Shown here piece by piece: positions 18,740 through 31,216 of a stretch of 64,000 nt of DNA. Below the pieces are notes generated by a model. The model worked only from the letters and a program-made list of their open reading frames with translations. It ran no database searches and was not told the origin of the DNA. The position numbers and the translations under genes were made by a program. Each line of letters opens with the position of its first letter. Positions within the stretch are counted from its first letter, which is position 1. Where the stretch lies: positions 473,249-537,248 of the forward strand of contig JAOZFT010000004.1 of assembly GCA_027492035.1 (NCBI GenBank), read 5' to 3'. This DNA comes from Thermoproteota archaeon. GTDB taxonomy: Archaea > Korarchaeota > JAOZGF01 > JAOZFZ01.

Positions 18740-20605
18740 TTAACCCTTAACTCGTTTCCTAACTTCTTTTATAGCGTCAAAAGGACAAACTTGGGCACAT
18801 AAACTACATCCGCGACATAGATTACCCAAAATGAAAACTCTTCCATTTTTTAAAGTTAATGCAGGGCATCCTAGTGAATTTATACAAATCTGGCAACCTG
18901 TACATTTATCGGTAACCTCAAAAATTTTTGAAACAGGCCTTATTAAGGCGCATTTCTGCCTGAAAACAATTAAAGCTGGCCCCTCCCCCTTCCTTTTGAG
19001 TAACTCCTTCACTAATTTTATGCTTCGATTTATTTCATAAGGATCAACCGTAACAAAAGGAATGCCTAATGCTTCAGCTATAAATTCAGGAGTTAATACT
19101 TTCGTGGTTTCACCCCGAGCGGTTTTGCCTGTGCCTGGATTGACTTGGTGCCCAGTCATTGCTGTGGTTAAATTGTCAAGTACAACCACGAGCACATCAT
19201 GTTTATTATAAACTGCGTTAACCAACTCAGGAAGACCTGCATGCCAAAAAGTAGAGTCACCAATGAAGGCTACAGCTTTAGAACCTGTTTTAGCAATTCC
19301 TGAAGCTGCACCTATGCTTGAACCCATGCAGTAAAGTATGTCCGCCATTTTAAAAGGTTCATTCATACCTAAACTGTAACATCCTATATCTGAAGACCAA
19401 ATGGTTTTAGGGGGGAGAAGTCTCTTTATTATGTGATAACTTCCCATGTGTGGACATCCAGGGCATAAAACAGGAGGCCTGTTAGGTACTATGCTTCTAA
19501 CCTCCTCCATACTTTCCCTCATTTTTGCCAAATCTATTTCTTTTCCCAGATTCAAGGCTGCACTTAAACCATTTAATACATACACTACATTTAACTCTGA
19601 AACTCGAGGAAAGAATCCCTCATTTTTACCGACTATTTCAGTTCCTAACTTGTTTCTTTGTGCAATAGCTCTTATTTGTGTCTCTAAAATAGGTTCAAGC
19701 TCTTCCACTATCACTACCTTGTCTTTATTTTTCAGAAAATCAACTATCTTTCTCTCTGGAAGTGGATGAGTCATTCCAAGCTTTAAGACAGGTATTTCAA
19801 CGTCTAAGTTTTTTAACGCCTCCAAAGTATAAGAGTAAGCTGCTCCACAAGCAACTACGCCGTAAATGTTTTCCTTATTACTTTCTACAAAGTTGAAAAT
19901 TGATTTTTCAGAAAGTTCCTTTGCTTCAGACATTTTCTTAAGTAAAATTTTATGTCTTCCTCTTGCTACAGCTGGGACAGGAACAAACCTTGTTGGGTTC
20001 TTAACAAATTTTTTTGTAGGGATGTTTTCGATTCCCCCCAGAAACACCACTCCTCTTGTGTGAGAAACCCTTGTCGTAGATCTTACCAACACCGGTACTT
20101 CTAGTTTTTCCGAGATACTAAACGCTTCTTTAGTCATGTCCTTTGCCTCTTGGGGGTTACTTGGTTCAAGCAATGGTAAATTAGCTAAGTAAGCATAAAA
20201 ACGATTATCCTGCTCGTTTTGAGAAGACCAACAGTTTGGGTCGTCGCAAGTTATCACCACAAAACCTGAAGTGACACCTATATAAGCTGAAGTCATTAAA
20301 GCATCGGAAGCAACGTTTAATCCCACATGTTTCATGAAGGTTGCTGATCTATAGCCTGCAGCAGCAGCTGAAGCAGCTACTTCAAAAGCTACTTTTTCAT
20401 TTACAGAAAATTCGAAATAGTACGGTTTATCATATAATCTTGAAGTGACAGCTAAAGTGTTTCCGATCTCACTTGAAGGGGTGCCTGGGTAAGTAGTCAC
20501 TATTTGGGCATCGGCTTCTATTATCCCCCTGGCTATTGCTTCATTCCCCAAAAGAAAAAGTTTCTCTCCTTTCTCCCCTAAAGCTATCCTTTCATATAGG
20601 TTCAT
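18740..20605 (-). CDS. iorA: Indolepyruvate ferredoxin oxidoreductase alpha subunit
   Basis: TTYPGTPSSEIGNTLA, CPGCPHMGSYHIIKRLL, C-terminal ferredoxin cysteine motifs CTGCQIC / CRGCSLCAQVCP. Confidence 0.96.
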   Translation of the reverse strand: MNLYERIALGEKGEKLFLLGNEAIARGIIEADAQIVTTYPGTPSSEIGNTLAVTSRLYDKPYYFEFSVNEKVAFEVAASAAAAGYRSATFMKHVGLNVASDALMTSAYIGVTSGFVVITCDDPNCWSSQNEQDNRFYAYLANLPLLEPSNPQEAKDMTKEAFSISEKLEVPVLVRSTTRVSHTRGVVFLGGIENIPTKKFVKNPTRFVPVPAVARGRHKILLKKMSEAKELSEKSIFNFVESNKENIYGVVACGAAYSYTLEALKNLDVEIPVLKLGMTHPLPERKIVDFLKNKDKVVIVEELEPILETQIRAIAQRNKLGTEIVGKNEGFFPRVSELNVVYVLNGLSAALNLGKEIDLAKMRESMEEVRSIVPNRPPVLCPGCPHMGSYHIIKRLLPPKTIWSSDIGCYSLGMNEPFKMADILYCMGSSIGAASGIAKTGSKAVAFIGDSTFWHAGLPELVNAVYNKHDVLVVVLDNLTTAMTGHQVNPGTGKTARGETTKVLTPEFIAEALGIPFVTVDPYEINRSIKLVKELLKRKGEGPALIVFRQKCALIRPVSKIFEVTDKCTGCQICINSLGCPALTLKNGRVFILGNLCRGCSLCAQVCPFDAIKEVRKRVKG

Positions 20606-20799
20606 GAAACATCAGCCTTCCTTTTTTACTTTAAACTTTTCTTCTTAAAGTATTTAAGTTCCTGTTAAATTTATTTTAAAACAAGAATCTTAACCTTTAG
20701 TTATTGCCCTTTTCTTAGTTATCCTCCCCTCCAAATTTTTCTTTTTAAAAACATGGGAAGGGAAAGTAAAAAGTTAAGTTTAAAGGTTGGAAGAAGGAA

Positions 20800-21390
20800 T
20801 TGAACCCAACTAACCCGTCAAACAAGGAGTATAGGATTCTGATTACGGGCACACCCGGTACAGGTAAGTCCACAGTTTCTAAACTTTTAGCTTCAAAACT
20901 GAAAGTCAAGTATATAAACATAAATGATTTAGCTGAAAAAAATAACTGGTTCCTAGGTTTTGATGAAGAGAGAAAATCAAAGATTTTGGATGTTGAAAAA
21001 ATCTCAAATTACCTTTCCCAGGTAAGTGGCAGTTTAGTTATTGACACCCATGTTCCTGAAGCAGCTCCAAAAAACATAACTCATGTTTTTGTTCTCAGAA
21101 AACACCCTAAGCTTCTGTTTGAAGCTTTGAAAAAGAAAAAGTTTCCTGAAAAGAAAATATTAGAAAATGTGGAAGCTGAAATAATAGATTCATGCTTAAC
21201 TTCTTCCATTGAGAGGTTTAGTGAAGAAAAAATTTATCAATTAAATGTAACCAATCTAACACCAAAAGAAACAGTTAAAGAGATTATTTTGATTCTGAAA
21301 GGAGGGATGAAAAAGGGAAATATAGTCATTGATTGGGTAAGGGAGTTAGAAGAGAAAGGAGAAATAGAGAAGTACTTAAGTTTCAAGTGA
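20800..21390 (+). CDS. AK6/Fap7-type adenylate kinase
   Basis: ILITGTPGTGKSTVSKLLA, VIDTHVPEAAP, FVLRKHPKLLFEAL; TTG start. Confidence 0.85.
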   Translation: MNPTNPSNKEYRILITGTPGTGKSTVSKLLASKLKVKYININDLAEKNNWFLGFDEERKSKILDVEKISNYLSQVSGSLVIDTHVPEAAPKNITHVFVLRKHPKLLFEALKKKKFPEKKILENVEAEIIDSCLTSSIERFSEEKIYQLNVTNLTPKETVKEIILILKGGMKKGNIVIDWVRELEEKGEIEKYLSFK

Positions 21391-21396
21391 TTTTTT

Positions 21397-21978
21397 ATGA
21401 AAGAAAGGAATATTTTTCTGGGAATAACAGGGGCAAGTGGAGTAATTTACGGAGTTAACATCTTGAAGGAACTGCACAAAAAGGGTTGCAAAACTTACTT
21501 GTCTATTTCCGAATGGGGGAAAGAATTGTTGAAATATGAAACAGGGTTGACAATAGAAGAACTGAAAAAGTTTTCCCACCAATATTTTGAAAACAAGAAT
21601 TTAGCGGCACCTGTTTCAAGTGGTTCCTTCAAGTTAGAGGCTGTAATTGTAGCTCCTTGCTCAATGGCTACTTTGGCTGAAATTGCTTCAGGTTACTCAA
21701 AAAGCTTAATAGGTAGAGTGGCTGATGTAGCCTTGAAAGAGGGGAGGAAACTCATTCTTGTTCCAAGAGAAACTCCCTTAAACGCCATTCATCTTCAAAA
21801 TATGTTGAAACTTTCTAAATTGGGGGCAGTAATTTTAGTTGCTTCTCCAGCTTTTTATCATAAACCATCTGAGATCCAAGATCTGGTTAATTTTATTGTA
21901 GGGAAGGTGTTAGACCAATTGGATATTAAGAATGACTTATTTAAAAGATGGTATGGATCCCGCTGCTCCATAAAGTAA
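21397..21978 (+). CDS. ubiX: UbiX-family flavin prenyltransferase
   Basis: IFLGITGASGVIYGVNIL, PCSMATLAEIASGYS, LILVPRETPLNAIHLQNMLKLS. Confidence 0.93.
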   Translation: MKERNIFLGITGASGVIYGVNILKELHKKGCKTYLSISEWGKELLKYETGLTIEELKKFSHQYFENKNLAAPVSSGSFKLEAVIVAPCSMATLAEIASGYSKSLIGRVADVALKEGRKLILVPRETPLNAIHLQNMLKLSKLGAVILVASPAFYHKPSEIQDLVNFIVGKVLDQLDIKNDLFKRWYGSRCSIK

Positions 21979-22113
21979 ACTTAACTCAATATATATTTCC
22001 CTTAACTTCCCCTTTCACAGGTAAAAGCTGTTTTTCGAAAAGCATTTAAAAATGAGGTCATGTCTTTTCTCTAACTCATCTTCCTAATCTATTAATTGTT
22101 GAGGTGTTCTTAA

Positions 22114-22947
22114 GTGAATAAAAAGTTTGTTTCAGCTGAAAAACCAGAAACTGTTGAAAGGATGCAGTACCACATTTCAGTAAAGCCGGGAGAAATTGCA
22201 AGGTATGTACTCCTCCCTGGAGACCCTGAAAGAGTTGAAAAAATAATTAAACTATGGGATCAAAACAGGTTCGTGGCTAAACATAGAGAATATTTAACTT
22301 ATACTGGAACTTTTAAAGGAGCTCCTATATCAGTTACTTCAACAGGAATAGGTTCTCCTGCCGCTGCAATAGCTGTTGAAGAACTAGCTAATGTGGGAGC
22401 TGACACGTTCATTAGGGTAGGAAGCACAGGTGTAATTCGTAAAGAAATAAATATTGGGGACCTAGTAATTACTACTGCAGCTATTAGGCTTGAAGGTACC
22501 ACTAAGCAATATGTTTTTCCAGAGTATCCAGCAACTGCTCATTATGAAGTGGTTTTAGCCCTCATTGAAGCAGCTGAATCATTAGGTTACAGGTATTTTG
22601 TAGGAGTAACAGCTACAACTGATTCCTTCTACCCTGGACAAGCTAGGCCGGGTTTCAAAAATTACTTCCCAAGCATGGCAGCTTCCCTGCTTTCAGATTT
22701 AATGAAGGCTAATGTTATAAATTTCGAAATGGAGGCTTCCTCCATATTTACATTGGCAAGTATCTACGGGTTAAGGGCTGGGGCAGTTTGTGCCGTTTAT
22801 GCGAACCGGGTTACCAATGAATTCGGTGTTGAAGGAGAGAAAGAGGCGGCTGAAACAGCTTCTACAGCTGTAAAAATACTTTATGAATGGGATCAATTAA
22901 AAGAGGAAAAGGGGAAGAAACATTTCTTCCCTTCTCTACTTAAATAG
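22114..22947 (+). CDS. udp: Uridine phosphorylase-like nucleoside phosphorylase
   Basis: YVLLPGDPERVEKI, TSTGIGSPAAAIAVEELANVGADTFIRVGSTG, NFEMEASSIFTLA. Confidence 0.92.
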   Translation: MNKKFVSAEKPETVERMQYHISVKPGEIARYVLLPGDPERVEKIIKLWDQNRFVAKHREYLTYTGTFKGAPISVTSTGIGSPAAAIAVEELANVGADTFIRVGSTGVIRKEINIGDLVITTAAIRLEGTTKQYVFPEYPATAHYEVVLALIEAAESLGYRYFVGVTATTDSFYPGQARPGFKNYFPSMAASLLSDLMKANVINFEMEASSIFTLASIYGLRAGAVCAVYANRVTNEFGVEGEKEAAETASTAVKILYEWDQLKEEKGKKHFFPSLLK

Positions 22948-22959
22948 CTGCCTATAAGG

Positions 22960-24204
22960 CTAATACTTTGGGATGGGGTGAACTTTCACAATTTCTCCCT
23001 TTTCCAAACCCTCTTTTTTTTCAGGAATAAAAACTATGCCATCTGCTTTCTTTATTGAGGACAGCAAACTTGCCCCCTTTATTCTTATAGGTTCGGCGTA
23101 AATTTTTCCCTTAACATTTTTCAGTTTTACCCTTAACGCGTCCATTCTTCCCAGTCTTGAAGGGTAGTTGCTAATCATTTCAGCTTCCAGCGCCTCTTCT
23201 TTTGCTTTATTACAAGTCATCTTCGAAATTATTGGGATTGCAAAGTAGATAAAGGCTATTAAGCACGCAGCTGGTGAACCTGGTAAACCTAAAACTACTT
23301 TTTTATTTATGACTGCACCTAAGCTAGGTGTTCCGGGCCTTATAGTTACTCCGTGAAACAGTATTCTACCTAATTCTTCAATAGCTTTGTGAGTATGATC
23401 CCTTCTCCCAGCTGACATTCCTCCACTTGTTATTATTAAGTCACACTTTAAGTTGCTTCTTATCTTCCTCTTTATTTCATTTAAATCGTCCGGGACAACT
23501 TCTGCTTTTTCCACTATGCACCCATAGAACTTAGCTAAGTTTGAAAGTAATGTAGTGTTTGATTCAAAGATTTTCCCAGGTTTCAATCCTCTATCTGGGC
23601 TTACTAACTCTGACCCTGTGACTAGAACCGCCACCTTAGGTTTTTTAGAAACTTTGATTTTTCCAATTCCAAGCGAGGAAAGCAGGGAAGCTGTTGCAAT
23701 AGTTACTCTTTCTCCCTTTTCTAAAACAACATCTCCCTTCTTGATATCTTCTCCTACACGTGAAACATTTCCCCATTTTGAAACAGGCTGAAAAACCTTT
23801 ATAAAACACCCCTCTTTTTCTACTTCTTCGTATTTTAGGACAGTGTCGATGTTTTCTGGGAGTGTAGCTCCTGTCATAACTTGAACAGCTTCTCCCCTCT
23901 TTATTTTCCCCCTAAAAATTTCTTCAGCATGAATTAAACCCTTTACTCTTAATTTAATAGGTGACTGGATAGAAGCATTTTTTATATCCTCAAAACTTAC
24001 TCCGTAACCGTCCATCATTGCTTTATTTGTATTTGGTTTGTTTATTTGGGAAACAATTTTTTGAGAAGATACCCTGCCTACTGAATGAATCACTTCTATT
24101 TCTTCAACCTCTAAAGGTTTCACTTCTTTCAAAATCCTCTTTAATGCTTCAGAGGCTGGGGTTAGGTGTTTAAATCCTTCTCCTTCTAGCTTAGCCATAT
24201 TCAT
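22960..24204 (-). CDS. moeA: Molybdopterin molybdotransferase MoeA (second copy, no PBP-like tail)
   Basis: NTNKAMMDGYGV, VMTGATLPENIDTVLKYE, TSGGMSAGRRDHTHKAIEELG, GLPGSPAACLIAF. Confidence 0.92.
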   Translation of the reverse strand: MNMAKLEGEGFKHLTPASEALKRILKEVKPLEVEEIEVIHSVGRVSSQKIVSQINKPNTNKAMMDGYGVSFEDIKNASIQSPIKLRVKGLIHAEEIFRGKIKRGEAVQVMTGATLPENIDTVLKYEEVEKEGCFIKVFQPVSKWGNVSRVGEDIKKGDVVLEKGERVTIATASLLSSLGIGKIKVSKKPKVAVLVTGSELVSPDRGLKPGKIFESNTTLLSNLAKFYGCIVEKAEVVPDDLNEIKRKIRSNLKCDLIITSGGMSAGRRDHTHKAIEELGRILFHGVTIRPGTPSLGAVINKKVVLGLPGSPAACLIAFIYFAIPIISKMTCNKAKEEALEAEMISNYPSRLGRMDALRVKLKNVKGKIYAEPIRIKGASLLSSIKKADGIVFIPEKKEGLEKGEIVKVHPIPKY

Positions 24205-24953
24205 TACCGATTTAATACTATCTTCACGACTTCTTTCAAATTATTAATTACGAAATCAGGTTTCACCTTCAAGTTAAAACTGAACTGTCCACTCAAGAAA
24301 CTGGGTGTGGTGTGTTTAAAGTAAACCCCGGTCATTCCAATTCTTTTCGCCCCATAAATGTCAGTAAATAATGAATCCCCCACCATTACGGCTTCTGTAG
24401 GTTTGGTTTCCTTTAAGTTTAGGACGTGTTTAAATATTTTTTCGGCAGGTTTGTAACTTTTTGCAGAGTCTGAAGTAACTAACTCCTCCTTGCTGAAGTA
24501 CCGGTTTAAACTCCATTTCTCTACATTGGCTACAAGGGTTTCTTCTAACCCGTTAGAGACTACTGCCATTCTTAAACCGTTACTTTTAAGCAGATTCAGT
24601 GTTTCATAAACTTCAGGGTAAAGTGTGGATTCTTCTTTAAAGATATTTAACGATTTAATTACATATTTTTTCACTTCTTTTTCACTAGTTTTTAACCCGT
24701 ATTTCTTGATTGCTGACAGAAAAGCTTTCATGTTTAAGCTGTAAAAATCTTCAAATTCATTTTTTTGAACCTTCTCGTTTATTAACCGATTTAATTCAAT
24801 GTCTACGTGTTTATGAAAATCAATAGCCATGTTTAGGCTATGTTTCTTTCCTAGAAACTCATTTATAACTTTCTGGTGACATCCCTCGCATTTAAACAAT
24901 GTCCCAAATGCATCGAACACGACAAGTTTGTATTTTATGTTTCCTTCATTCAT
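24204..24953 (-). CDS. HAD-superfamily hydrolase
   Basis: VVFDAFGTLF, AVVSNGLEE, EAVMVGDSLFTDIYGAKRIGM. Confidence 0.88.
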   Translation of the reverse strand: MNEGNIKYKLVVFDAFGTLFKCEGCHQKVINEFLGKKHSLNMAIDFHKHVDIELNRLINEKVQKNEFEDFYSLNMKAFLSAIKKYGLKTSEKEVKKYVIKSLNIFKEESTLYPEVYETLNLLKSNGLRMAVVSNGLEETLVANVEKWSLNRYFSKEELVTSDSAKSYKPAEKIFKHVLNLKETKPTEAVMVGDSLFTDIYGAKRIGMTGVYFKHTTPSFLSGQFSFNLKVKPDFVINNLKEVVKIVLNR

Positions 24954-25000
24954 TCCTGAGTTTCCCCCAATTTTCCTCCAAGCCCTTTTCTTTCTTTAAT

Positions 25001-25612
25001 TTAATTCAATCCCTCCTTATTGAGCAGGTGCGCCTCTCTGTTTTTAATTGTGAAATGGAAAAGGGTTTTTCTAGTGATGCTTCCACAAACTTCTACAAAA
25101 TTATTTATAATTGATTCCCCTTTTACTTCCGGGTGGAATTGGACACTGTACTGGTTCTTCCCTGCAACTTTTAAAGCCTGTATCTTACATTTGTCGCTAC
25201 TTGCATAATTCTTCAATTTCTTCGGAAGCTTAAAAAGTCCGTAGTCGTGATCTTCATAAACTGTCATCTCCTTCACTCCACTTGCTAAAGGGTATTCCTC
25301 ATGAAACTTTATTTTAACTATTCCCCTTTCATGGATTTTCAATATTTTTGCTCCATAACAGTAACCGAGGATTTTATGTCCTAAACATATTCCCAAAAAA
25401 GGTTTCTTCAATTTACTTAGAAAGACTTTGTACCATCTCAAGATTTCATGGTGGCCCTTTCTCGGTAAAACTCCTCCAGACGCTATTACACAGTCAAAAG
25501 CTGAAAAATTCTCCCTAGGTTTCTTTATGTCTATTCCCACCCTTTTCCTCTTAAGCAATTTAATTAAATCTTCAAGGTACTCGCTTCCATGGTCAAGGAT
25601 TAAAACTTTCAA
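25001..25612 (-). CDS. Class I glutamine amidotransferase (stand-alone GuaA N-terminal-like subunit)
   Basis: LILDHGSEYLEDL, FLGICLGHKILGYCYG, QFHPEV. Confidence 0.8.
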   Translation of the reverse strand: MKVLILDHGSEYLEDLIKLLKRKRVGIDIKKPRENFSAFDCVIASGGVLPRKGHHEILRWYKVFLSKLKKPFLGICLGHKILGYCYGAKILKIHERGIVKIKFHEEYPLASGVKEMTVYEDHDYGLFKLPKKLKNYASSDKCKIQALKVAGKNQYSVQFHPEVKGESIINNFVEVCGSITRKTLFHFTIKNREAHLLNKEGLN

Positions 25613-25771
25613 TTTTTCATGCTCCCCGTGAACGGCTTCAGCTGTGGAAAAATAAATTAAAAAGGTGCAGGTTAAAAGGTAAAGATGGAAAATAGTAAAA
25701 TAGTAAAAAGTTTTTGTTTTTCTATTTTTGGTTAAGCAGGCTTAAAATTATTCTTTTTTAAGGGTGGTTTC

Positions 25772-26482
25772 TTGAGTTCCATGGACGAAATAAGGGTGGT
25801 TGTTGACCACAGAGAGTCAAGAACACTTGTATCTAAGTACCTAATGGAGCTACAGATTAATTTAACGTTTCAATCTTTAACAGTTGCCGATTACGTGGTT
25901 TCAAACAAAGTAGCTGTTGAAAGGAAGGAAGTAAATGACTTCATCAACTCCATTTTTTCAGGTAGGTTATTTAGTCAATGTCAACGTTTGAGAGAAGCTT
26001 ACGAGAAACCTATCCTTGTTGTGGAAGGAGACTTGAAAAAGGCCTTGCTTCTAAGGAACATAAAACTTTCTTCACTCTACGGAACCCTTTCAAGTGTTGT
26101 TTTGGACTACGGAATACCTGTTGTGCCTTCACCCACCAGTAAAGCAACAGCTATTTTCATTTATAGGTTAGCTTATAGGGAGCAAGTGTTGAGAGATGAA
26201 GTTTTAAGGGTTAGGTCTAAACCTAAACTCATAGATTTAGAGAAGAAACAAGTTTTCTTTCTTTCAGGCCTTCCTAGGGTGGGAAATAAATTGGCTTTAG
26301 AACTATTGAAAAGTTTCAGTAACCCCTACAACGCTTTGAAATCAATCGTTGAAACAAAAATTATTCAATCCTCCTCAGGAAAAACTTTGAAAGTTGAGGG
26401 TCCAGTGAACAAAGTCAAGGGGTTTGGTCCTCTTAAAATAAAGGAAATAAAAAAAGTGTTATTGGGAAGCGATGAAAAATAA
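25772..26482 (+). CDS. ERCC4/XPF-type nuclease with HhH, no helicase domain
   Basis: VVVDHRES, ERKEVND (ERKx3D), SGLPRVGNKLALELL HhH region; TTG start. Confidence 0.85.
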   Translation: MSSMDEIRVVVDHRESRTLVSKYLMELQINLTFQSLTVADYVVSNKVAVERKEVNDFINSIFSGRLFSQCQRLREAYEKPILVVEGDLKKALLLRNIKLSSLYGTLSSVVLDYGIPVVPSPTSKATAIFIYRLAYREQVLRDEVLRVRSKPKLIDLEKKQVFFLSGLPRVGNKLALELLKSFSNPYNALKSIVETKIIQSSSGKTLKVEGPVNKVKGFGPLKIKEIKKVLLGSDEK

Positions 26483-26582
26483 TCTAGGAAATTTAAAAAT
26501 TTAAATTTTTAAAGAACATTCAAACATGTAAAAAATGTTTTAAGAATTTTTAATTACTATTCACTTCACCTTTCTAGGATTA

Positions 26583-28727
26583 ATGGGGTTTTTGATGAAG
26601 AAATTTTTTCGGTTTATGATAATTTGTGGTACAATAACTCTGTTGACTCTATCCCTCCTTAATTCAAACTTGGTAAGCAAAGGATTCCCTCAACCTGCTA
26701 GTTACCCTACTGGTTCATGGCCTCTAGCTGGATGCGATGCTCAAAATTCCAGATTTCAGAAAAGCCCTGGAAGAATCTCAGTCCCTACTGTTTATTTAGA
26801 CAAATACTTGGGTGAAAAGATTTGCAGTATACCTTTAATTGGGGACGTGGATTGCGACGGCGACCCTGAAATACTTATAACTACATTAAATGGCAGCCTG
26901 TTTGTGGTTGATGGTGAATGCAAAGACATAAAATGGAGTGTGTCCTTCAGTTCTCCTATTTACTCAAGCCCAGCATTCGGGAAATTATTCTCTGGAAATG
27001 GTTTCGGAATAGTTGTAACTTTATACTCGGGTGAAATATACTGTTTATCAAGCTCAGGGGAAACTGTTTGGAAGTATTCAACACACTCATTAATTAAGGC
27101 GTCACCGGTTTTAGCTGATATAAACAATGATTACTGGCCTGAAGTCATAGTTGGTGGAGAAGACGGGGTCCTTTACATTCTATCTCATTCAGGGACCTTA
27201 ATTAAGGAAATGCATTTAAACCACTCCATCGAAACCCGGGTGGTTGTTGGGGATGTTGACATGGACGGTGGACTTGACACCATTTTTGTTACTCTAAAAA
27301 ATTACGCAGTTTATAGTGTAGACAGCCAAAATTTTTCCATCAACTGGAAAACCTATTTCAACGTAATTGAGAAGCCGCCTTTCTTTGGTGACGTGAACAC
27401 TTCAAACCCGGGGATGGAATTGCTTGTTTCAGCTGGGCCTTTGACCATTTTAAATGCAAGCAATGGAGTTAAGCTTTGGAGAAGCAGCATAGCTTGGAGT
27501 GAATTAGTTTCTCCATCTCTTTCTAACCTTGACAGGTTTTATCCTTTAGAAATTATTTCAGTAGATTCTTCAAGTATTTTCTGTTTAAAAAGCACAGATG
27601 GCGGGTTAAACTGGATATTCAGTGGCCTCAGCCCCTTCTCTAACGAGTTCTCAACTGTAGATATAGATGGCGACGGCTATTTAGAAATAGTTGCTGTAAC
27701 TGTCAATGGAGAAGTTTGCAGTATTAACTGTACAGGCAAAGCTGACTGGGTTTATAATTCTTCACGGGAAGTAAGTGGTGGGTTATCGGTCGGAGACGTA
27801 AATGGTGACTCTCTTTCTGAAATTGTTTTCGGAACATTGGATGGTCACTTAATTGTTCTCACTGGAGCTAAGGGATGGGTTACCCCCGCTCCAGACCTGG
27901 CAGTTTCGCAAGTTGAATGCCCAGATGTCTTCTTAGTAGGGGAAAAGGCAACTTTTCAGGTCACTGTTTCTAATCTTGGATCAAAGGATGCTTATAACTT
28001 CAATGTTTCTCTTTTCCAGAACGGAAATGAAGTATCGTTTCAAAAAATTAATCACTTACCCAGCGGCTCCTTTAAAGACATCACTTTATCCTGGGTCCCT
28101 AACTCCACTGAACAAGTTTCTTTAAGAATAGTTACTGACCCGGAAAACGTAGTTATCGAACGTTTCAAATGGAATAATGAATGGGTTCTAACTGTTACAC
28201 CGGAAGAATTAACTCTTTCCCTTTTAAAGAAAATCAAACATTTCGTTGTGATCGTCAATTTTAATTCTTCTGATCTTGATTCTTCAAGCTATCTCTACCC
28301 CACTTTAACTACAGAGTTAAAGGATGCAACCTATAATAACTTTAAGGAGTCCCTTAATGTTTTCTTTGTGGGAGGCCCTCTCTCAAACCCCTTAATTAAT
28401 AAATATAACCTGTTAAAGGGGTTTAAATTTGAATTCTTTAAGGAGAAAATTGTTTTCTTAACTAAGAAAAGCAAGGTGGAACTGAATAGAAGCCTCTTTA
28501 AAAGTGAGGATTACGGCGTTATTTCTGTCTGTTTTGACAGAAACAAACTCATAGTGTTAATTGAAGGTATAACAAGGTATGGTACTGCAGCTGCTTGTAA
28601 ATACCTTATGGAGAACTTCAATTCTCTGCCAGACTCCCAAACCATAATTTTGAAATGGATTGATGTTGACAGCAGCAGAAGCGTTACACCAACTGATTCA
28701 ATTGAGGTCTACAAAACAGAAAAATGA
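26583..28727 (+). CDS. Secreted beta-propeller (FG-GAP/PQQ-like) protein with CARDB-like domain
   Basis: N-terminal hydrophobic signal; repeated GDVDxDGxxE / DINNDYWPEV / DIDGDGYLEI; CARDB-like PDLAVSQVECPDVFLVGEKATFQVTVSNLGSKDA. Confidence 0.75.
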   Translation: MGFLMKKFFRFMIICGTITLLTLSLLNSNLVSKGFPQPASYPTGSWPLAGCDAQNSRFQKSPGRISVPTVYLDKYLGEKICSIPLIGDVDCDGDPEILITTLNGSLFVVDGECKDIKWSVSFSSPIYSSPAFGKLFSGNGFGIVVTLYSGEIYCLSSSGETVWKYSTHSLIKASPVLADINNDYWPEVIVGGEDGVLYILSHSGTLIKEMHLNHSIETRVVVGDVDMDGGLDTIFVTLKNYAVYSVDSQNFSINWKTYFNVIEKPPFFGDVNTSNPGMELLVSAGPLTILNASNGVKLWRSSIAWSELVSPSLSNLDRFYPLEIISVDSSSIFCLKSTDGGLNWIFSGLSPFSNEFSTVDIDGDGYLEIVAVTVNGEVCSINCTGKADWVYNSSREVSGGLSVGDVNGDSLSEIVFGTLDGHLIVLTGAKGWVTPAPDLAVSQVECPDVFLVGEKATFQVTVSNLGSKDAYNFNVSLFQNGNEVSFQKINHLPSGSFKDITLSWVPNSTEQVSLRIVTDPENVVIERFKWNNEWVLTVTPEELTLSLLKKIKHFVVIVNFNSSDLDSSSYLYPTLTTELKDATYNNFKESLNVFFVGGPLSNPLINKYNLLKGFKFEFFKEKIVFLTKKSKVELNRSLFKSEDYGVISVCFDRNKLIVLIEGITRYGTAAACKYLMENFNSLPDSQTIILKWIDVDSSRSVTPTDSIEVYKTEK

Positions 28728-28866
28728 ATTCTTTACTTTTATATTAAACATAACCCTAAAACGTTAAATTTTTGAAGAGTTAAAAGAGAAATCATTTATT
28801 TAGAGATGATTAAACCGACCTGCACTGAGTTCTGCTATGATGCTATGCACCACCACTGATCTATTT

Positions 28867-31062
<2,196 letters not shown>

Positions 31063-31216
31063 TTATCCCTTAAACATAACAAATTAAGTTAGGGCTTCAT
31101 TAAGACCTGAATTTCCTCTCTCCCCCATTTTCAAGCTTAATGATATCTTTCAATTGTTTGCTTAAAAAACTTTCCCCAAAAACTTGAAACCCCTTTTTCT
31201 AAAAAACTATTCTCCC

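Noticed and set aside
26500-26520. A/T-only palindromic stretch AAATTTAAAAATTTAAATTT
   Set aside because: Low complexity in an AT-rich intergenic region; could arise by chance or be promoter/terminator sequence
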